This document shows, in pieces, positions 1 through 8,163 of a stretch of 64,000 bases of DNA. The position numbers and the translations under genes were made by a program. The stretch spans positions 111,265-175,264 of the forward strand of contig NZ_FYEK01000022.1 in the NCBI RefSeq assembly GCF_900187885.1. Reading direction: 5' to 3'. The notes under the pieces are model-generated. The model ran no database searches. It was not told the DNA's origin and saw only the letters and a list, made by a program, of their open reading frames with translations. The first letter of the stretch is position 1, and each line of letters opens with the position of its first letter. The stretch is from Thermoflexus hugenholtzii JAD2. GTDB taxonomy: Bacteria; Chloroflexota; Anaerolineae; Thermoflexales; Thermoflexaceae.

Positions 1-1
1 G

Positions 2-577
2 ATGTTCGGAATGGAAAGGGCCCTGAAGCGGGGACGCCTGGGCTTCCAGATTGAGACGGAGGCCGCGGAGGCCCCATCGCCCGCCTTCTCCTGGCCGCCT
101 CTGATCGTGGACGCCGACGGCCTCAACGCCATCGCCCAGGCCCGGGAGTGGGCGGCCCGGCTCCCCGGACCCGCCATCCTCACCCCGCATCCCGGCGAGA
201 TGGCCCGGCTGACCGGGCTGGAGAAAGGGGCCATCGAGGCGGATCGCCTGGGGATCGCCCGGCAGTTCGCCCAGGCCTGGGGCCATGTGGTGGTGCTGAA
301 GGGCGCCTTCACGGTGGTAGCGGCCCCCGATGGCCGGGTCTTGGTGATGCCCTTCGCCAACCCGGCGATGGCCACCGCCGGGACGGGGGATGTGCTGGCA
401 GGAGCCATCGCGGGCCTGCGGGCCCAGGGCCTGGGGCCCTTCGAGGCGGCCGCCCTGGGCGCCTACCTGCACGGCCTGGCCGGTGAGCGCGCCCGCGCGG
501 AGATCGGGGAGGCCGGCGTGACCGCCGGGGACCTGATCCCCCGCCTCCCCATGGCCCTCCGGGCTCTGGGCGGATGA
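2..577 (+). CDS. nnrD: ADP/ATP-dependent (S)-NAD(P)H-hydrate dehydratase, C-terminal part (gene cut by window edge)
   Basis: The enzyme dehydrates damaged, hydrated NAD(P)H back to NAD(P)H in the cytoplasm. The visible 191 residues carry the ribokinase-like motifs of the family: DADGLNAI near residue 39, TPHPGEMARLTG near 60 and the nucleotide-binding ATAGTGDVLAG near 125, followed by a helical end. Family members have at least about 280 residues, or about 500 when fused to the NnrE epimerase, so the 5' part lies outside the window and the ATG at position 2 is probably internal. The stop codon overlaps the start of the next gene (ATGA), which suggests translational coupling with a second NAD-related enzyme. 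Confidence 0.88.
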   Translation: MFGMERALKRGRLGFQIETEAAEAPSPAFSWPPLIVDADGLNAIAQAREWAARLPGPAILTPHPGEMARLTGLEKGAIEADRLGIARQFAQAWGHVVVLKGAFTVVAAPDGRVLVMPFANPAMATAGTGDVLAGAIAGLRAQGLGPFEAAALGAYLHGLAGERARAEIGEAGVTAGDLIPRLPMALRALGG

Positions 578-1338
578 GCGAGGCAGCCCTCTACAGGAGC
601 CCGCCCATGGACCCCGAGCAGGAGGATCGGAGGTTCCCGATCCCGGACCTAAACACGCTTTTGCGGGAGCTGGACCCTCGGGGGCCGCCTCAATGGCGCT
701 GGGTGCATCGGGCAACGCCCGGGGCCCGGCGCATCGGCGTTCTCCCCGCCTCCTTCAATCCGCCCACCCGCGCCCACGTGGCCCTGGTGGAGGCCGCCCA
801 GGCGGCCTTCGCGCTGGAGGAGGGCGTGTTCCTGCTGACGCTCCTCCACGTGGAGAAGCCGCTGGTCGGGTTCGGGATGCCGGAGCGGCTGCGCATGCTC
901 CTGGCCATCGCCCGGGCGCGGCCGGCCTGCAGTGTGGCCCTCTGCAACCGCCCCCGCTTCTTCGAGATGGCGCGGGCCCTCCGGGAGGCAGTGGGGGAGG
1001 GGCCCGAGCTCTTCTTCCTGATGGGCGGCGACACCCTGATCCGCCTGTTCGATCCCCGTTACTATCCGGATATGGCGATCGAAGCGGCCCTGGAGGCCCT
1101 GTTCACCACCGCCCATCTGGTCATCGCGCCCCGTCCCCCATGGGACCTCCCCGCCCTGGAGGCCTTCCTGAACCATCCCGCCCGCGCCCCCTATCGGGAG
1201 CGCATCGCGTTCCTCGCGCTCCTCTCCGATCTCGCCGGGATCTCCTCCACGGAGGTCCGCCAGCGCCTGGCCCGCGGGGAGCCCGTCGACGATCAGGTGC
1301 CCCCGGAGATCCTGCCCGATCTCGCCGGCATCCGATAG
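574..1338 (+). CDS. NadD-like nucleotidyltransferase (probable nicotinate-nucleotide adenylyltransferase family)
   Basis: A 254-residue protein with a Rossmann-type nucleotidyltransferase core. GVLPASFNPPTRAHV near residue 56 corresponds to the phosphate-binding region of NadD/CoaD enzymes, and GISSTEVRQRL near residue 220 matches the ISSTxxR motif. The usual (H/T)xGH signature reads TRAH here, so its glycine is alanine. About 50 residues precede the core, making it longer than typical NadD (200-215). The start at 574 overlaps the upstream stop codon; an alternative ATG lies at 607. Position next to an NAD(P)HX dehydratase supports a role in NAD metabolism, but the exact substrate is inferred. 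Confidence 0.7.
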   Translation: MSEAALYRSPPMDPEQEDRRFPIPDLNTLLRELDPRGPPQWRWVHRATPGARRIGVLPASFNPPTRAHVALVEAAQAAFALEEGVFLLTLLHVEKPLVGFGMPERLRMLLAIARARPACSVALCNRPRFFEMARALREAVGEGPELFFLMGGDTLIRLFDPRYYPDMAIEAALEALFTTAHLVIAPRPPWDLPALEAFLNHPARAPYRERIAFLALLSDLAGISSTEVRQRLARGEPVDDQVPPEILPDLAGIR

Positions 1339-1387
1339 CCCGCTCCCCCCCGGACCTTTGTCCCTCCTCGGCGTTTCATACGCTTTT

Positions 1388-1393
1388 GTAAAA
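1388..1393 (+). promoter_or_regulatory. Candidate -10 element upstream of the TadG-like gene
   Basis: TAAAAT lies in the AT-rich stretch between the NadD-like gene and the TadG-like gene, about 65 bases before the preferred start at 1459. No convincing -35 was recognised. If real, transcription would begin near 1400, which argues against a start codon at 1399 or 1405. Confidence 0.35.
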
Positions 1394-1458
1394 TCGGTTT
1401 GAAAATGGAGAAACGTGGAGTTTCGGGATCCCTACGACGGGGGCGGGGAGGGCCTCGG

Positions 1459-2730
1459 ATGGATAGGCGCCGGAGGATGGGCGGGCGTGGGGGGCGTGGG
1501 CAGGCCCTGGTGTTGCTCGGGCTGGCCTTCGCGGGGTTTCTGGCGCTGGTGGCGCTGGCCATCGACGGCGGCAACGCGTTCGTCCAGCGGCGGCGGGCCC
1601 AGAACGCCGCCGACGCCGCCGCCCTCTCCGGCACCCGACGCCTGTGGGAGATCCGACGCCAGGGCGGGAGCGAGGCGGACCTCCTCGCCGCCTTGCGGGA
1701 GGCCATCGACACCCACGGCGTCTTCAACGTGGACGGCGCCCCCAACGCCTTCGAGGCTTACTATGTGGATGAGAACGGCAACCTCTTGGCGCCCCTCCCA
1801 TCCGGGACCATCCCGGCGGACGCCCGGGGGGTTCAGGTCACGGTCATCAACCGGTTCGATGCCTTCTTCGCCGGGGTCTTCGGCTTCGACCCCCTGGAGG
1901 TGCGGGCCCTGGCCGTGGCCATTTACCGACCGAGCCCCGCCTGCGCCCACGCCCTCTTCGCGGAGAACGATCTGCGTGCCCAGTTCGCCTCGCTGGACGT
2001 CACCGGCAGCGTCCATGCGGGGACGCGCCTCACTCTTCAATGGAGCGGCACAATCCGCGGGGTATGTGAATATGGAACCACTGCGGACATCGGATTCGGG
2101 GTGCAGTGCCAGGACGGGCGGGTCCAGGTCCCCTTCCAGCCTCTTCCCGCCCTTTACGCCCCGGAGGACTTCGCCCCCGGCGGCCCGCTGTGGAACGCCT
2201 ATGGGGGGAACCGTTACTGTATCCGCCCCCAGAACCCGGGTCAGCCGATCCTCCTCGACGCGCATCCGGCAGGGGCCGCGCATCCGATTCCCAATCAATG
2301 CATTACGGCCCAGCGCGTCCGCCTGCAAGATGGCCTGTATTACCTGGAGGGGGACGCACGGGTTGCTCGAACCCAGGGGATGGGTCCGATCAAGGCCACG
2401 GTCACCTTGGCAGCGGTCGGATCCCTCTTCTTGGACGACCTGGGCAACCGTTATGAGCTGCGCAATGCCTTGAACGATCCCCAGCGCGGGGCGCCCCTCT
2501 TGGTCGCCGGCCGGGCCATCACGATGACGACGATGAACCCCTCCGGGTTCACCTGGGTCGGATTGATCTACGCCGCCGGGGGCCCGGTGACCCTGCAAGC
2601 CCCGCAAGCGGAGTCCGACCGCGGGGCGATTTATGGGAAGAACCTTTCCCTGGGATGGGGGACCTTCCGTCTGGTCTTTGATCCCACCGTGTGCCCGGCG
2701 GGGGTGACCCGGGTGGAGTTGCGGCGATGA
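1459..2730 (+). CDS. TadE/TadG-like Flp pilus assembly protein
   Basis: The N-terminus is typical of TadG-like proteins: a basic stretch, GQALVLLGLAF, one membrane helix (about residues 15-37), then VALAIDGGNAFVQRRRAQNA and ADAAALSGTR. The remaining 370 residues are predicted to be outside the membrane and contain several cysteines (for example around CEYGTTADIGFGVQC). Family members are minor pilins or assembly factors of the Flp/Tad pilus or related secretion systems. The start at 1459 follows GGGGAGGG at good spacing; in-frame ATG 1405 and TTG 1399 are alternatives that sit very near the candidate promoter. The next gene overlaps it by ATGA and encodes a TadC-like inner-membrane protein, supporting the pilus assignment. 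No Tad ATPase, prepilin or secretin is in the window. Confidence 0.8.
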   Translation: MDRRRRMGGRGGRGQALVLLGLAFAGFLALVALAIDGGNAFVQRRRAQNAADAAALSGTRRLWEIRRQGGSEADLLAALREAIDTHGVFNVDGAPNAFEAYYVDENGNLLAPLPSGTIPADARGVQVTVINRFDAFFAGVFGFDPLEVRALAVAIYRPSPACAHALFAENDLRAQFASLDVTGSVHAGTRLTLQWSGTIRGVCEYGTTADIGFGVQCQDGRVQVPFQPLPALYAPEDFAPGGPLWNAYGGNRYCIRPQNPGQPILLDAHPAGAAHPIPNQCITAQRVRLQDGLYYLEGDARVARTQGMGPIKATVTLAAVGSLFLDDLGNRYELRNALNDPQRGAPLLVAGRAITMTTMNPSGFTWVGLIYAAGGPVTLQAPQAESDRGAIYGKNLSLGWGTFRLVFDPTVCPAGVTRVELRR

Positions 2731-3653
2731 GCGGGGCGATCCTCCTGGGCAGCCTTCTCCTGCTCCTCCTCGGCGCGCTGCTTTATCTCTGGATGGGGGA
2801 TGAAGAAGAAGAGGAAGCGGAGGATCCGGAGCGCCTGTCGGCGCGGGAGCGGCTCGCCCGCTGGCTGTCGGAGTGGTGGGCAAGGGCCAGGGAGTGGCAT
2901 CGCCGGGGGGAGCGGGCCCTCCGCCGGCGCCTGGCCGAGGCGGATCTCCCCTGGCGCCCGGTCGAGTTCCTCGGGCTGATCCTGGGGACGACGGCCCTGG
3001 GGGCGTGGATCGGCCTGGCGATCTACCGGCTGCCCGGGCTGGTCCTCCTGAGCGCGGCCGCGGGAGCGGCCCTCCCGCTCCTGTTCCTCCGCCACCGCCG
3101 GGAGGCCCGACGCCACCGTCTGGAGGGCCAGCTGGCGGACGCCCTCTTCCTCATCGCCGGGATCCTGCGGACGGGCGGGAGCCTGTATCGGGCCCTCGAG
3201 GAGGCCGCCGGGAAGCTCCCTCCGCCCCTCGCCGACGAGTTCCGCCGGGTCCTGATCGAGGTCCGGCTGGGTTTCTCCCTCTCGGAGGCCTTGGAGCACA
3301 TGCGGACGCGGGTGCCCAGCGAGGAGCTCGCCCTGGCCCTCACCGCCATCCAGATCAACCAGCAGGTGGGCGGGAACCTCGCCGAGTTCCTGGAGCGGGT
3401 GGCGATGCGGATCCAGGAGCGGGTTTATCTCCAGAACGAGATCCGGACCCTCACCGCGGCCTATCGGCTCAGCGCCCAGATCCTCGCGGCGCTCCCGCTG
3501 GTCCTCTGGCTGATCCTCTTCCCCCTCAACCGCCGGTATATGATGCGTTTCTTCACCAGCGGGGTCGCCGGCTACGCCCTGCTGGGCCTGATGCTCCTTC
3601 TGGTCTTGCTGGGCTTTCTGGTCATCCGCCGCATGACCCGGCTCTCCGTGTGA
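2727..3653 (+). CDS. Type II secretion system F-domain protein (TadC-like)
   Basis: A 308-residue inner-membrane protein. Residues 2-22 form a first hydrophobic helix followed by a very acidic patch (DEEEEEAEDPE). Two further helices near residues 75-120 precede a T2SSF domain (about 135-255) containing ADALFLIAGILRTGGSL and INQQVGGNLAEFLERVA, and two more helices close the protein. This is the architecture of TadC, the platform protein that couples a secretion ATPase to pilus assembly. The start overlaps the upstream stop (ATGA), so it is probably co-translated with the TadG-like gene. It is the last gene of this operon; a 425-base intergenic region follows. Confidence 0.82.
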   Translation: MSGAILLGSLLLLLLGALLYLWMGDEEEEEAEDPERLSARERLARWLSEWWARAREWHRRGERALRRRLAEADLPWRPVEFLGLILGTTALGAWIGLAIYRLPGLVLLSAAAGAALPLLFLRHRREARRHRLEGQLADALFLIAGILRTGGSLYRALEEAAGKLPPPLADEFRRVLIEVRLGFSLSEALEHMRTRVPSEELALALTAIQINQQVGGNLAEFLERVAMRIQERVYLQNEIRTLTAAYRLSAQILAALPLVLWLILFPLNRRYMMRFFTSGVAGYALLGLMLLLVLLGFLVIRRMTRLSV

Positions 3654-3816
3654 TGGGTCGGGGCGGTGGGTGGCAGAAAGGGCTTCCGCTCAAGCGCCCT
3701 GTCGGCGGTCCACGCATCCACCCCGCGGGATCTCCGTGCGCCCTCATTTGGGTATCTGTGCCTCCGCTCGTGGGCGGTTCCTCCCCCTCGCCATAACCGA
3801 TCGCAGCGGAAGAAAA

Positions 3817-3972
3817 GGTCGCGGTGGAAGCCGCTCCTACGGCATGGAGGCCGAAATGAATTTCGGTTTTACGTGGGAGGGGCTTCAGCCCCGAACCCTT
3901 CATCTTTGATCCCGCAAGGGGTCGCGGCTCCTACAAACATCGGTCTTTGTCGGGAGGGCTTTCGCCCGGACC
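3817..3972. repeat. Cluster of short palindromic (REP-like) repeats
   Basis: Within the 425-base gap 3654-4078, which holds no convincing gene, there are four related units: 3817-3840 (minus orientation), 3873-3898, a half unit at 3917-3936 and 3949-3972. The shared form is GTAGGAGCGGCTTCAGCCG followed by CGACC, a short imperfect hairpin. A separate perfect hairpin, CCGAAA-TGAA-TTTCGG, lies at 3851-3866 and is followed by TTTT, so it could also terminate the tad operon. Related units occur at 49052-49075 and 60474-60543. Confidence 0.7.
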
Positions 3973-3995
3973 CCATGCGTGAGCCCTGCGAAATG

Positions 3996-4023
3996 TTGCC
4001 TGCGGTCCGGGCCTCCCTATAAT
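3996..4023 (+). promoter_or_regulatory. Sigma70-type promoter for the GH63-like gene
   Basis: -35 TTGCCT (3996-4001), a 16-base spacer and a perfect -10 TATAAT (4018-4023). Transcription would start near 4030, leaving a leader of about 50 bases before the ATG at 4079. Confidence 0.65.
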
Positions 4024-4078
4024 CCGGGGGAGGGGGGCCGAAGGGCCCCACGAAACCCGAAAGGGGGTGTTGTCGGCG

Positions 4079-5878
4079 ATGGCGTTCCCGATGGGCTGGG
4101 AGGAGCCCAGGAGTCCGTTCTGCCGGCTGCTGAAGGATCGGATCGATCTCCATCACGTGCCCTTCAGCGAACGGTCCTCGCGTATGATGGTGTTCGCCGA
4201 GGACCTGCGCCCGGGGGTGCCGGGATTGTTCATCAAGCTGGCGGAGCGGTGGGAGAAGCAGCAGGAGAAGTTCGGCGACTACCGCCAGCGCCGTCCCATC
4301 GTGGAGCGCATGGTCTTCATCGGCCCCGATGGCGAGCCGTTGCCCGCCTCCTTCACCGCCTACCCCCACGCCGTGTTCTTCCACACCCCCCGCGGGACCA
4401 TCGGGATGACCTTCAACGATCCGGAGGCCCTCTACTTCTCGCTTCCTCCAGAGCCCATCGGCTTCCAGTTCGTCGCCCAGGCAGAGACCGCCCGCGCCGA
4501 TCGCCGGGGCGGGATCCTGCGAGGGGTGCGCAACCTCGCCTATACGACGAACGCCCGCCTGCGCCTCAATCAAATCGAGTCCGCCGGCCCCGGCCTCTTC
4601 CGGGTCACGTTCCTGGTCGAGCCCACCCCGGACGCTGCCGTCCTGCTGAACATCACCCCTCGCCTCGGATTCAACCGCAGCCTGCGGCCGGCCCTCCCCG
4701 TTTTTCAGGAGGCCGAGGCCCGCTGGCACGAGTGGTTCGCCGCCGCCCCGCCGGTCCACGAAGCCCTGGCCCCCCAGTATTACTACGCCTGGTGGGTGAT
4801 GCGGGCCGGGCTGATCTCCCCCCGCTTCTACATGACCCGCGAGGGGATGACCCCCAGCAAGATCCACTACGTGGGCGTCTGGCAGTGGGACGCCTGCTTC
4901 CACGCCCTGGCTTATCGCTATGTGGACCTCAAGCTGGCGGAGGATCAGATCCGCCTGATCCTGGATCACCAGCGGGAGGACGGGATGATCCCCGATGCGG
5001 TGCACGATGAAGGCCGGGTCACCCATCTTCCGCTGCCGGTGGACGCGGATGTGACCAAGCCGCCGATCACCGCCTGGGCGGCCTGGAAGCTCTACGAGAT
5101 GGGGGGCGATCGGGATTTCCTGGACGAGATCTACGAGCCCCTGGTGCGTTGGAATCAGTGGTGGTTCGAACGGAACGATGACGACCGGGACGGCCTGTGT
5201 CAGTATAACCACCCTTATTCCTCAGGCTGGGACGATTCCCCGGTGTGGGATGAGGGGATGCCGGTGGAGTCGCCGGACCTGAACACCTATTTGGTGATCC
5301 AGATGGAGCATCTGGCCTGCATCGCCGAGGTGATCGGGGAGACGGAGGACGCGGCGCGCTGGCGGGCCGAGGCGGAGGCCCTCACCCGACGCATGATCGC
5401 GGCGATGTGGGATGGGGAGGCCGGCCTGTTCTGGCCGTTGCGGCGGGAGCAGCCGGTGCGCATCAAGACCCCCCTCAGCCTCTACCCACTGCTCACCGGA
5501 CGCCTCCCCCGGCCCATCGTGGAGCGGCTGGTGGCCCATCTGCAGGATCCGCACGCCTTCTGGCCGCGCTATCCCATCCCCACCGTGGCCCTGGACGATC
5601 CGCACTATAATCCGGAGCAGATGTGGCGCGGCCCCACCTGGCTGAACATCAATCGCCTCTTCATCGAGGGGCTGCTCCGGTGTGGATACCCGGAGCTGGC
5701 CCGAGAGCTGCGGCGGCGCACCCTCCGGCTGGCCATGGGCCATCGCGATCTCTACGAGTATTACCATCCGGAGACCGGGGGACGGCCGCCCCGCGCCGCT
5801 CCCATCTTCGGCTGGACCTCGGCGGTGTTCATCGAGCTGGCCATCGAGGCCAGCCGGGAGCCCGACCTGGAACTTTGA
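4079..5878 (+). CDS. GH63/trehalase-like glycoside hydrolase, possibly glucosylglycerate or mannosylglycerate hydrolase
   Basis: A 599-residue cytoplasmic protein without a signal peptide. The C-terminal half is an (alpha/alpha)6 barrel of the GH63/trehalase type: VGVWQWDACFHALAYRY near residue 265, RLILDHQREDGMIPDAVHDE near 300, the region WDDSPVWDEGMPVESPDLN near 385 and NPEQMWRGPTWLNINRLF near 520. The Asp of QWDACFH and a Glu in the late motif are the likely general acid and base by family analogy. The N-terminal 220 residues form a beta-rich domain. GH63-family bacterial enzymes include glucosylglycerate and mannosylglycerate hydrolases. The glucosyl-3-phosphoglycerate synthase fusion at 45973-47823 makes glucosylglycerate an attractive but unproven substrate. 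The ATG at 4079 is preceded by AAAGGGGG; GTG 4067 is an alternative. Confidence 0.72.
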   Translation: MAFPMGWEEPRSPFCRLLKDRIDLHHVPFSERSSRMMVFAEDLRPGVPGLFIKLAERWEKQQEKFGDYRQRRPIVERMVFIGPDGEPLPASFTAYPHAVFFHTPRGTIGMTFNDPEALYFSLPPEPIGFQFVAQAETARADRRGGILRGVRNLAYTTNARLRLNQIESAGPGLFRVTFLVEPTPDAAVLLNITPRLGFNRSLRPALPVFQEAEARWHEWFAAAPPVHEALAPQYYYAWWVMRAGLISPRFYMTREGMTPSKIHYVGVWQWDACFHALAYRYVDLKLAEDQIRLILDHQREDGMIPDAVHDEGRVTHLPLPVDADVTKPPITAWAAWKLYEMGGDRDFLDEIYEPLVRWNQWWFERNDDDRDGLCQYNHPYSSGWDDSPVWDEGMPVESPDLNTYLVIQMEHLACIAEVIGETEDAARWRAEAEALTRRMIAAMWDGEAGLFWPLRREQPVRIKTPLSLYPLLTGRLPRPIVERLVAHLQDPHAFWPRYPIPTVALDDPHYNPEQMWRGPTWLNINRLFIEGLLRCGYPELARELRRRTLRLAMGHRDLYEYYHPETGGRPPRAAPIFGWTSAVFIELAIEASREPDLEL

Positions 5879-5946
5879 TCCCCGCGATTCCGGGAACAGC
5901 GCCATGCGGGGGCGGAGGGATCGCACCTACGGCGGGGAACCTGGGG

Positions 5947-7173
5947 ATGACGCGGATCCAGTTGACCCTGGAACAGATCGCCCACGGCGGCGAGGCCATC
6001 GGCCGCCATGAGGGCAAGGTGATCTTCGTCCCCTTCGGGATCCCCGGGGAGCAGGTGGAGATCGAGGTGGCCGAGGACCACCGCTCGTATGCCCGGGGAC
6101 GGATCCTCCGGGTGCTCCGCCCGGCGCCGGAGCGGGTCGATCCGCCGTGCCCCCATTTCGGGACCTGCGGGGGATGCCATTTTCAGCACATCGCCTATGA
6201 GGCCCAGCTGCGCCTCAAAGAGGCCGTCGTCCGGGATGCCTTGCGCCGCATCGGGAAGATCGAGGACCCGCCGGTGCGTCCGATGATCCCCAGCCCTGAT
6301 CCCTTCGGCTACCGGAACCAGGTCCAGTTCTCCGTCTCCGCAGATGGCCACCTGGGCTTCCAGGCCATGCGCTCCCACCGGGTGATCCCGATCACCCGAT
6401 GCTGGATCGCCCATCCGATGCTCCAGGAGCTCTACGAGGCCCTGGAGATCGAGGGGCTGCCCCTGCGCCGCCTCACCCTTCGTTGCGGCGTCCGCACCGG
6501 GGACCGCATGGTGATCTTCGAGACGGAAGGGGACGAACCCCCTCTCCTGGAGACCGATCTGCGGGTCTCCCTCGTCCTGCTCACGCAGGAGGAGAAGGCT
6601 GTCCCGCTCATCGGCCTGGATTACCTTACGGAGGAGGTGGACGGGTTCCGTTTCCGCATCTCCGCGCCCAGTTTCTTCCAGACGAACACCGCGGTGGCGG
6701 AAGCCCTCGTTCGCCGGGTTCGGGAGTGGGCGGACCTGCACGGGACGGAGGCCGTCTTGGATGCCTATGGCGGGGTCGGGCTGTTCGCGGCGCATCTGGC
6801 GCCCTTCGCCCGGCGGGTGGTGCTGATCGAGGCGCACCCCGCGGCCGCCGCCGACGCCCTTCATAATCTCTCGAGCTTCCCCCACGTGGAGATCCGGATG
6901 GGGACGGTGGAGGAGGTGGCGCCCGGGCTGGAGGGCCCTTTCGATGTGGTCGTGGTGGACCCGCCCCGGACCGGGTGTTCGCCGGAGGCCCTGGAGGCGC
7001 TGCGGGCCCTGCGCCCCGCTCGCTGGATTTACGTCTCCTGCGACCCGGCCACCCTGGCCCGGGACGCCCGGCGCCTGATCGATGCCGGGTATCGCCTGGT
7101 GGAGGTCCAGCCGTTCGATATGTTCCCGCAGACCTATCACATCGAGACGGTCTCGCTGTTCGTGCGGTCGTAG
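5947..7173 (+). CDS. RumA/TrmA-family RNA (uracil-5-)-methyltransferase with Fe-S cluster
   Basis: A SAM-dependent enzyme forming 5-methyluridine in rRNA or tRNA. The first 55 residues form a TRAM domain (RIQLTLEQIAHGGEAIGR). Cys68, Cys74 and Cys77 in CPHFGTCGGCHFQH and a fourth Cys in ITRCWIAHP form a 4Fe-4S site as in RlmD/RumA. Motifs of the methyltransferase domain follow: DAYGGVGLFA, VVVDPPRTGCSPEA, and the catalytic Cys and Glu in YVSCDPATL and HIETVSLF. At 408 residues it has normal length. The ATG at 5947 begins exactly at the TRAM domain; the open frame upstream of it overlaps the previous gene and is not coding. Which RNA position is modified cannot be decided from the sequence. Confidence 0.9.
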   Translation: MTRIQLTLEQIAHGGEAIGRHEGKVIFVPFGIPGEQVEIEVAEDHRSYARGRILRVLRPAPERVDPPCPHFGTCGGCHFQHIAYEAQLRLKEAVVRDALRRIGKIEDPPVRPMIPSPDPFGYRNQVQFSVSADGHLGFQAMRSHRVIPITRCWIAHPMLQELYEALEIEGLPLRRLTLRCGVRTGDRMVIFETEGDEPPLLETDLRVSLVLLTQEEKAVPLIGLDYLTEEVDGFRFRISAPSFFQTNTAVAEALVRRVREWADLHGTEAVLDAYGGVGLFAAHLAPFARRVVLIEAHPAAAADALHNLSSFPHVEIRMGTVEEVAPGLEGPFDVVVVDPPRTGCSPEALEALRALRPARWIYVSCDPATLARDARRLIDAGYRLVEVQPFDMFPQTYHIETVSLFVRS

Positions 7174-7180
7174 CGACGCT

Positions 7181-7502
7181 GAATGAATTCGGCCTCGGAG
7201 GGCCTGTGGCCGACGGTCGGCCTTGAGCGTCGAATGAATTCGGCCTCGGAGGGCCTTCGGCCGACGGTCGGCCTGCGCCGACCGATACCGTTGCGTCGGC
7301 GAAGGCCGACGCTTGGCGCGCAGCGCCTGGGGAGGCCGATTTCAATCGGCGTGAGAGCGATGGTCGGCCTGGGCGCCGAATGAATTCGGCCTCGGAGGGC
7401 CTGTGGCCGACGGTCGGCCTGCGCCGACCGATACCGTTGCGTCGGCGGAGGCCGACGCCCGGCGCGGAGCGCCTGGGGAGGCTGATTTCAATCAGCGTGA
7501 AA
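7181..7502. repeat. Tandem, multi-hairpin repeat block between the methyltransferase and protease genes
   Basis: Fills the gap 7174-7512; no gene is seen. A 43-base core beginning GAATGAATTCGGCCTCGG occurs three times (7181-7223, 7232-7274, 7378-7420) with about one difference between copies. The second and third cores are followed by an extended arm, giving two units of roughly 125 bases (7232-7359 and 7378-7502). Each arm holds nested hairpins, for example GCGTCGG/CCGACGC and GCCGAT-TTCA-ATCGGC. In the other unit the last hairpin reads GCTGAT-TTCA-ATCAGC, a compensated pair change. The block ends at the ribosome-binding site of the protease gene. A related block lies at 37119-37250. Confidence 0.85.
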
Positions 7503-7512
7503 AGGAGGTTTC

Positions 7513-8139
7513 ATGCCGTTCCTGCGACTGGATGCGGGTTACCTGCTGGCCCTGGCGGTGATCTTCCTGTTCGCCCTGCCGTTCCACGAGCTCGCCCACG
7601 CCTGGGTGGCGGAGCGCCTGGGGGATCCCACCCCCCGGCGCGCCGGTCGGGTCACCCTCAATCCCATGGCCCATCTGGATCCCATCGGCGCCCTGATGCT
7701 GGTGCTGGCCGGGTTCGGGTGGGCCCGTCCGGTGCCGGTGAACTCCTTCTATCTCCGGTATGGGCCGCGGGTTGGGATGGCCCTGGTGGGCGGCGCGGGG
7801 CCGGCGGCCAACCTCCTCCTGGCCGGCCTGGGGATCCTGGTCTATCGGGCGGCTCCGGAGCCCCTGCTGGCGGGCCCTCTGGCCTTCGCCTTCTTGCGGG
7901 CCTGGATCTTCATCAACGTCGGGCTCGCGGTGTTCAACATGCTGCCGCTGCCGCCCTTGGACGGCTTCCGCGTGCTACAGGGGTTGCTGCCTCCTGATAT
8001 GGCCTACGCTTACGCTCGGCTGGAGGCCTACGGCCCGCTCCCCCTCCTCCTCTTCCTCATCCTGGAGCGCCAGCTGGGACTCCTTTCCTCCATTCTTCAG
8101 CCGGTGTATCGCTTGGTCCTCCTGCTGATGTATTTCTGA
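7513..8139 (+). CDS. Site-2-protease-type (M50) membrane metalloprotease
   Basis: A 208-residue polytopic protein. The zinc-binding HExxH motif is HELAH at residues 25-29 inside the first membrane helix (FALPFHELAHAWVAERLGD), and the third ligand is the Asp of NMLPLPPLDG near residue 148. No PDZ domain is present. This is the small family often annotated as site-2 protease or Zn-dependent protease of the FtsH-associated type. Such enzymes cleave transmembrane segments, commonly anti-sigma factors, but nothing nearby identifies a substrate. The start is fixed by AAAAGGAGG five to six bases upstream, which lies at the end of the repeat block, so the repeat forms its 5' leader. Confidence 0.88.
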   Translation: MPFLRLDAGYLLALAVIFLFALPFHELAHAWVAERLGDPTPRRAGRVTLNPMAHLDPIGALMLVLAGFGWARPVPVNSFYLRYGPRVGMALVGGAGPAANLLLAGLGILVYRAAPEPLLAGPLAFAFLRAWIFINVGLAVFNMLPLPPLDGFRVLQGLLPPDMAYAYARLEAYGPLPLLLFLILERQLGLLSSILQPVYRLVLLLMYF

Positions 8140-8163
8140 GGGGAGCCCCCACAGCGGTCGTTT

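Noticed and set aside
7181..7502. CRISPR-like array
   Set aside because: The repeats are partly tandem with unequal spacing and the intervening sequence is itself repeated, so there are no unique spacers. No cas gene is present.
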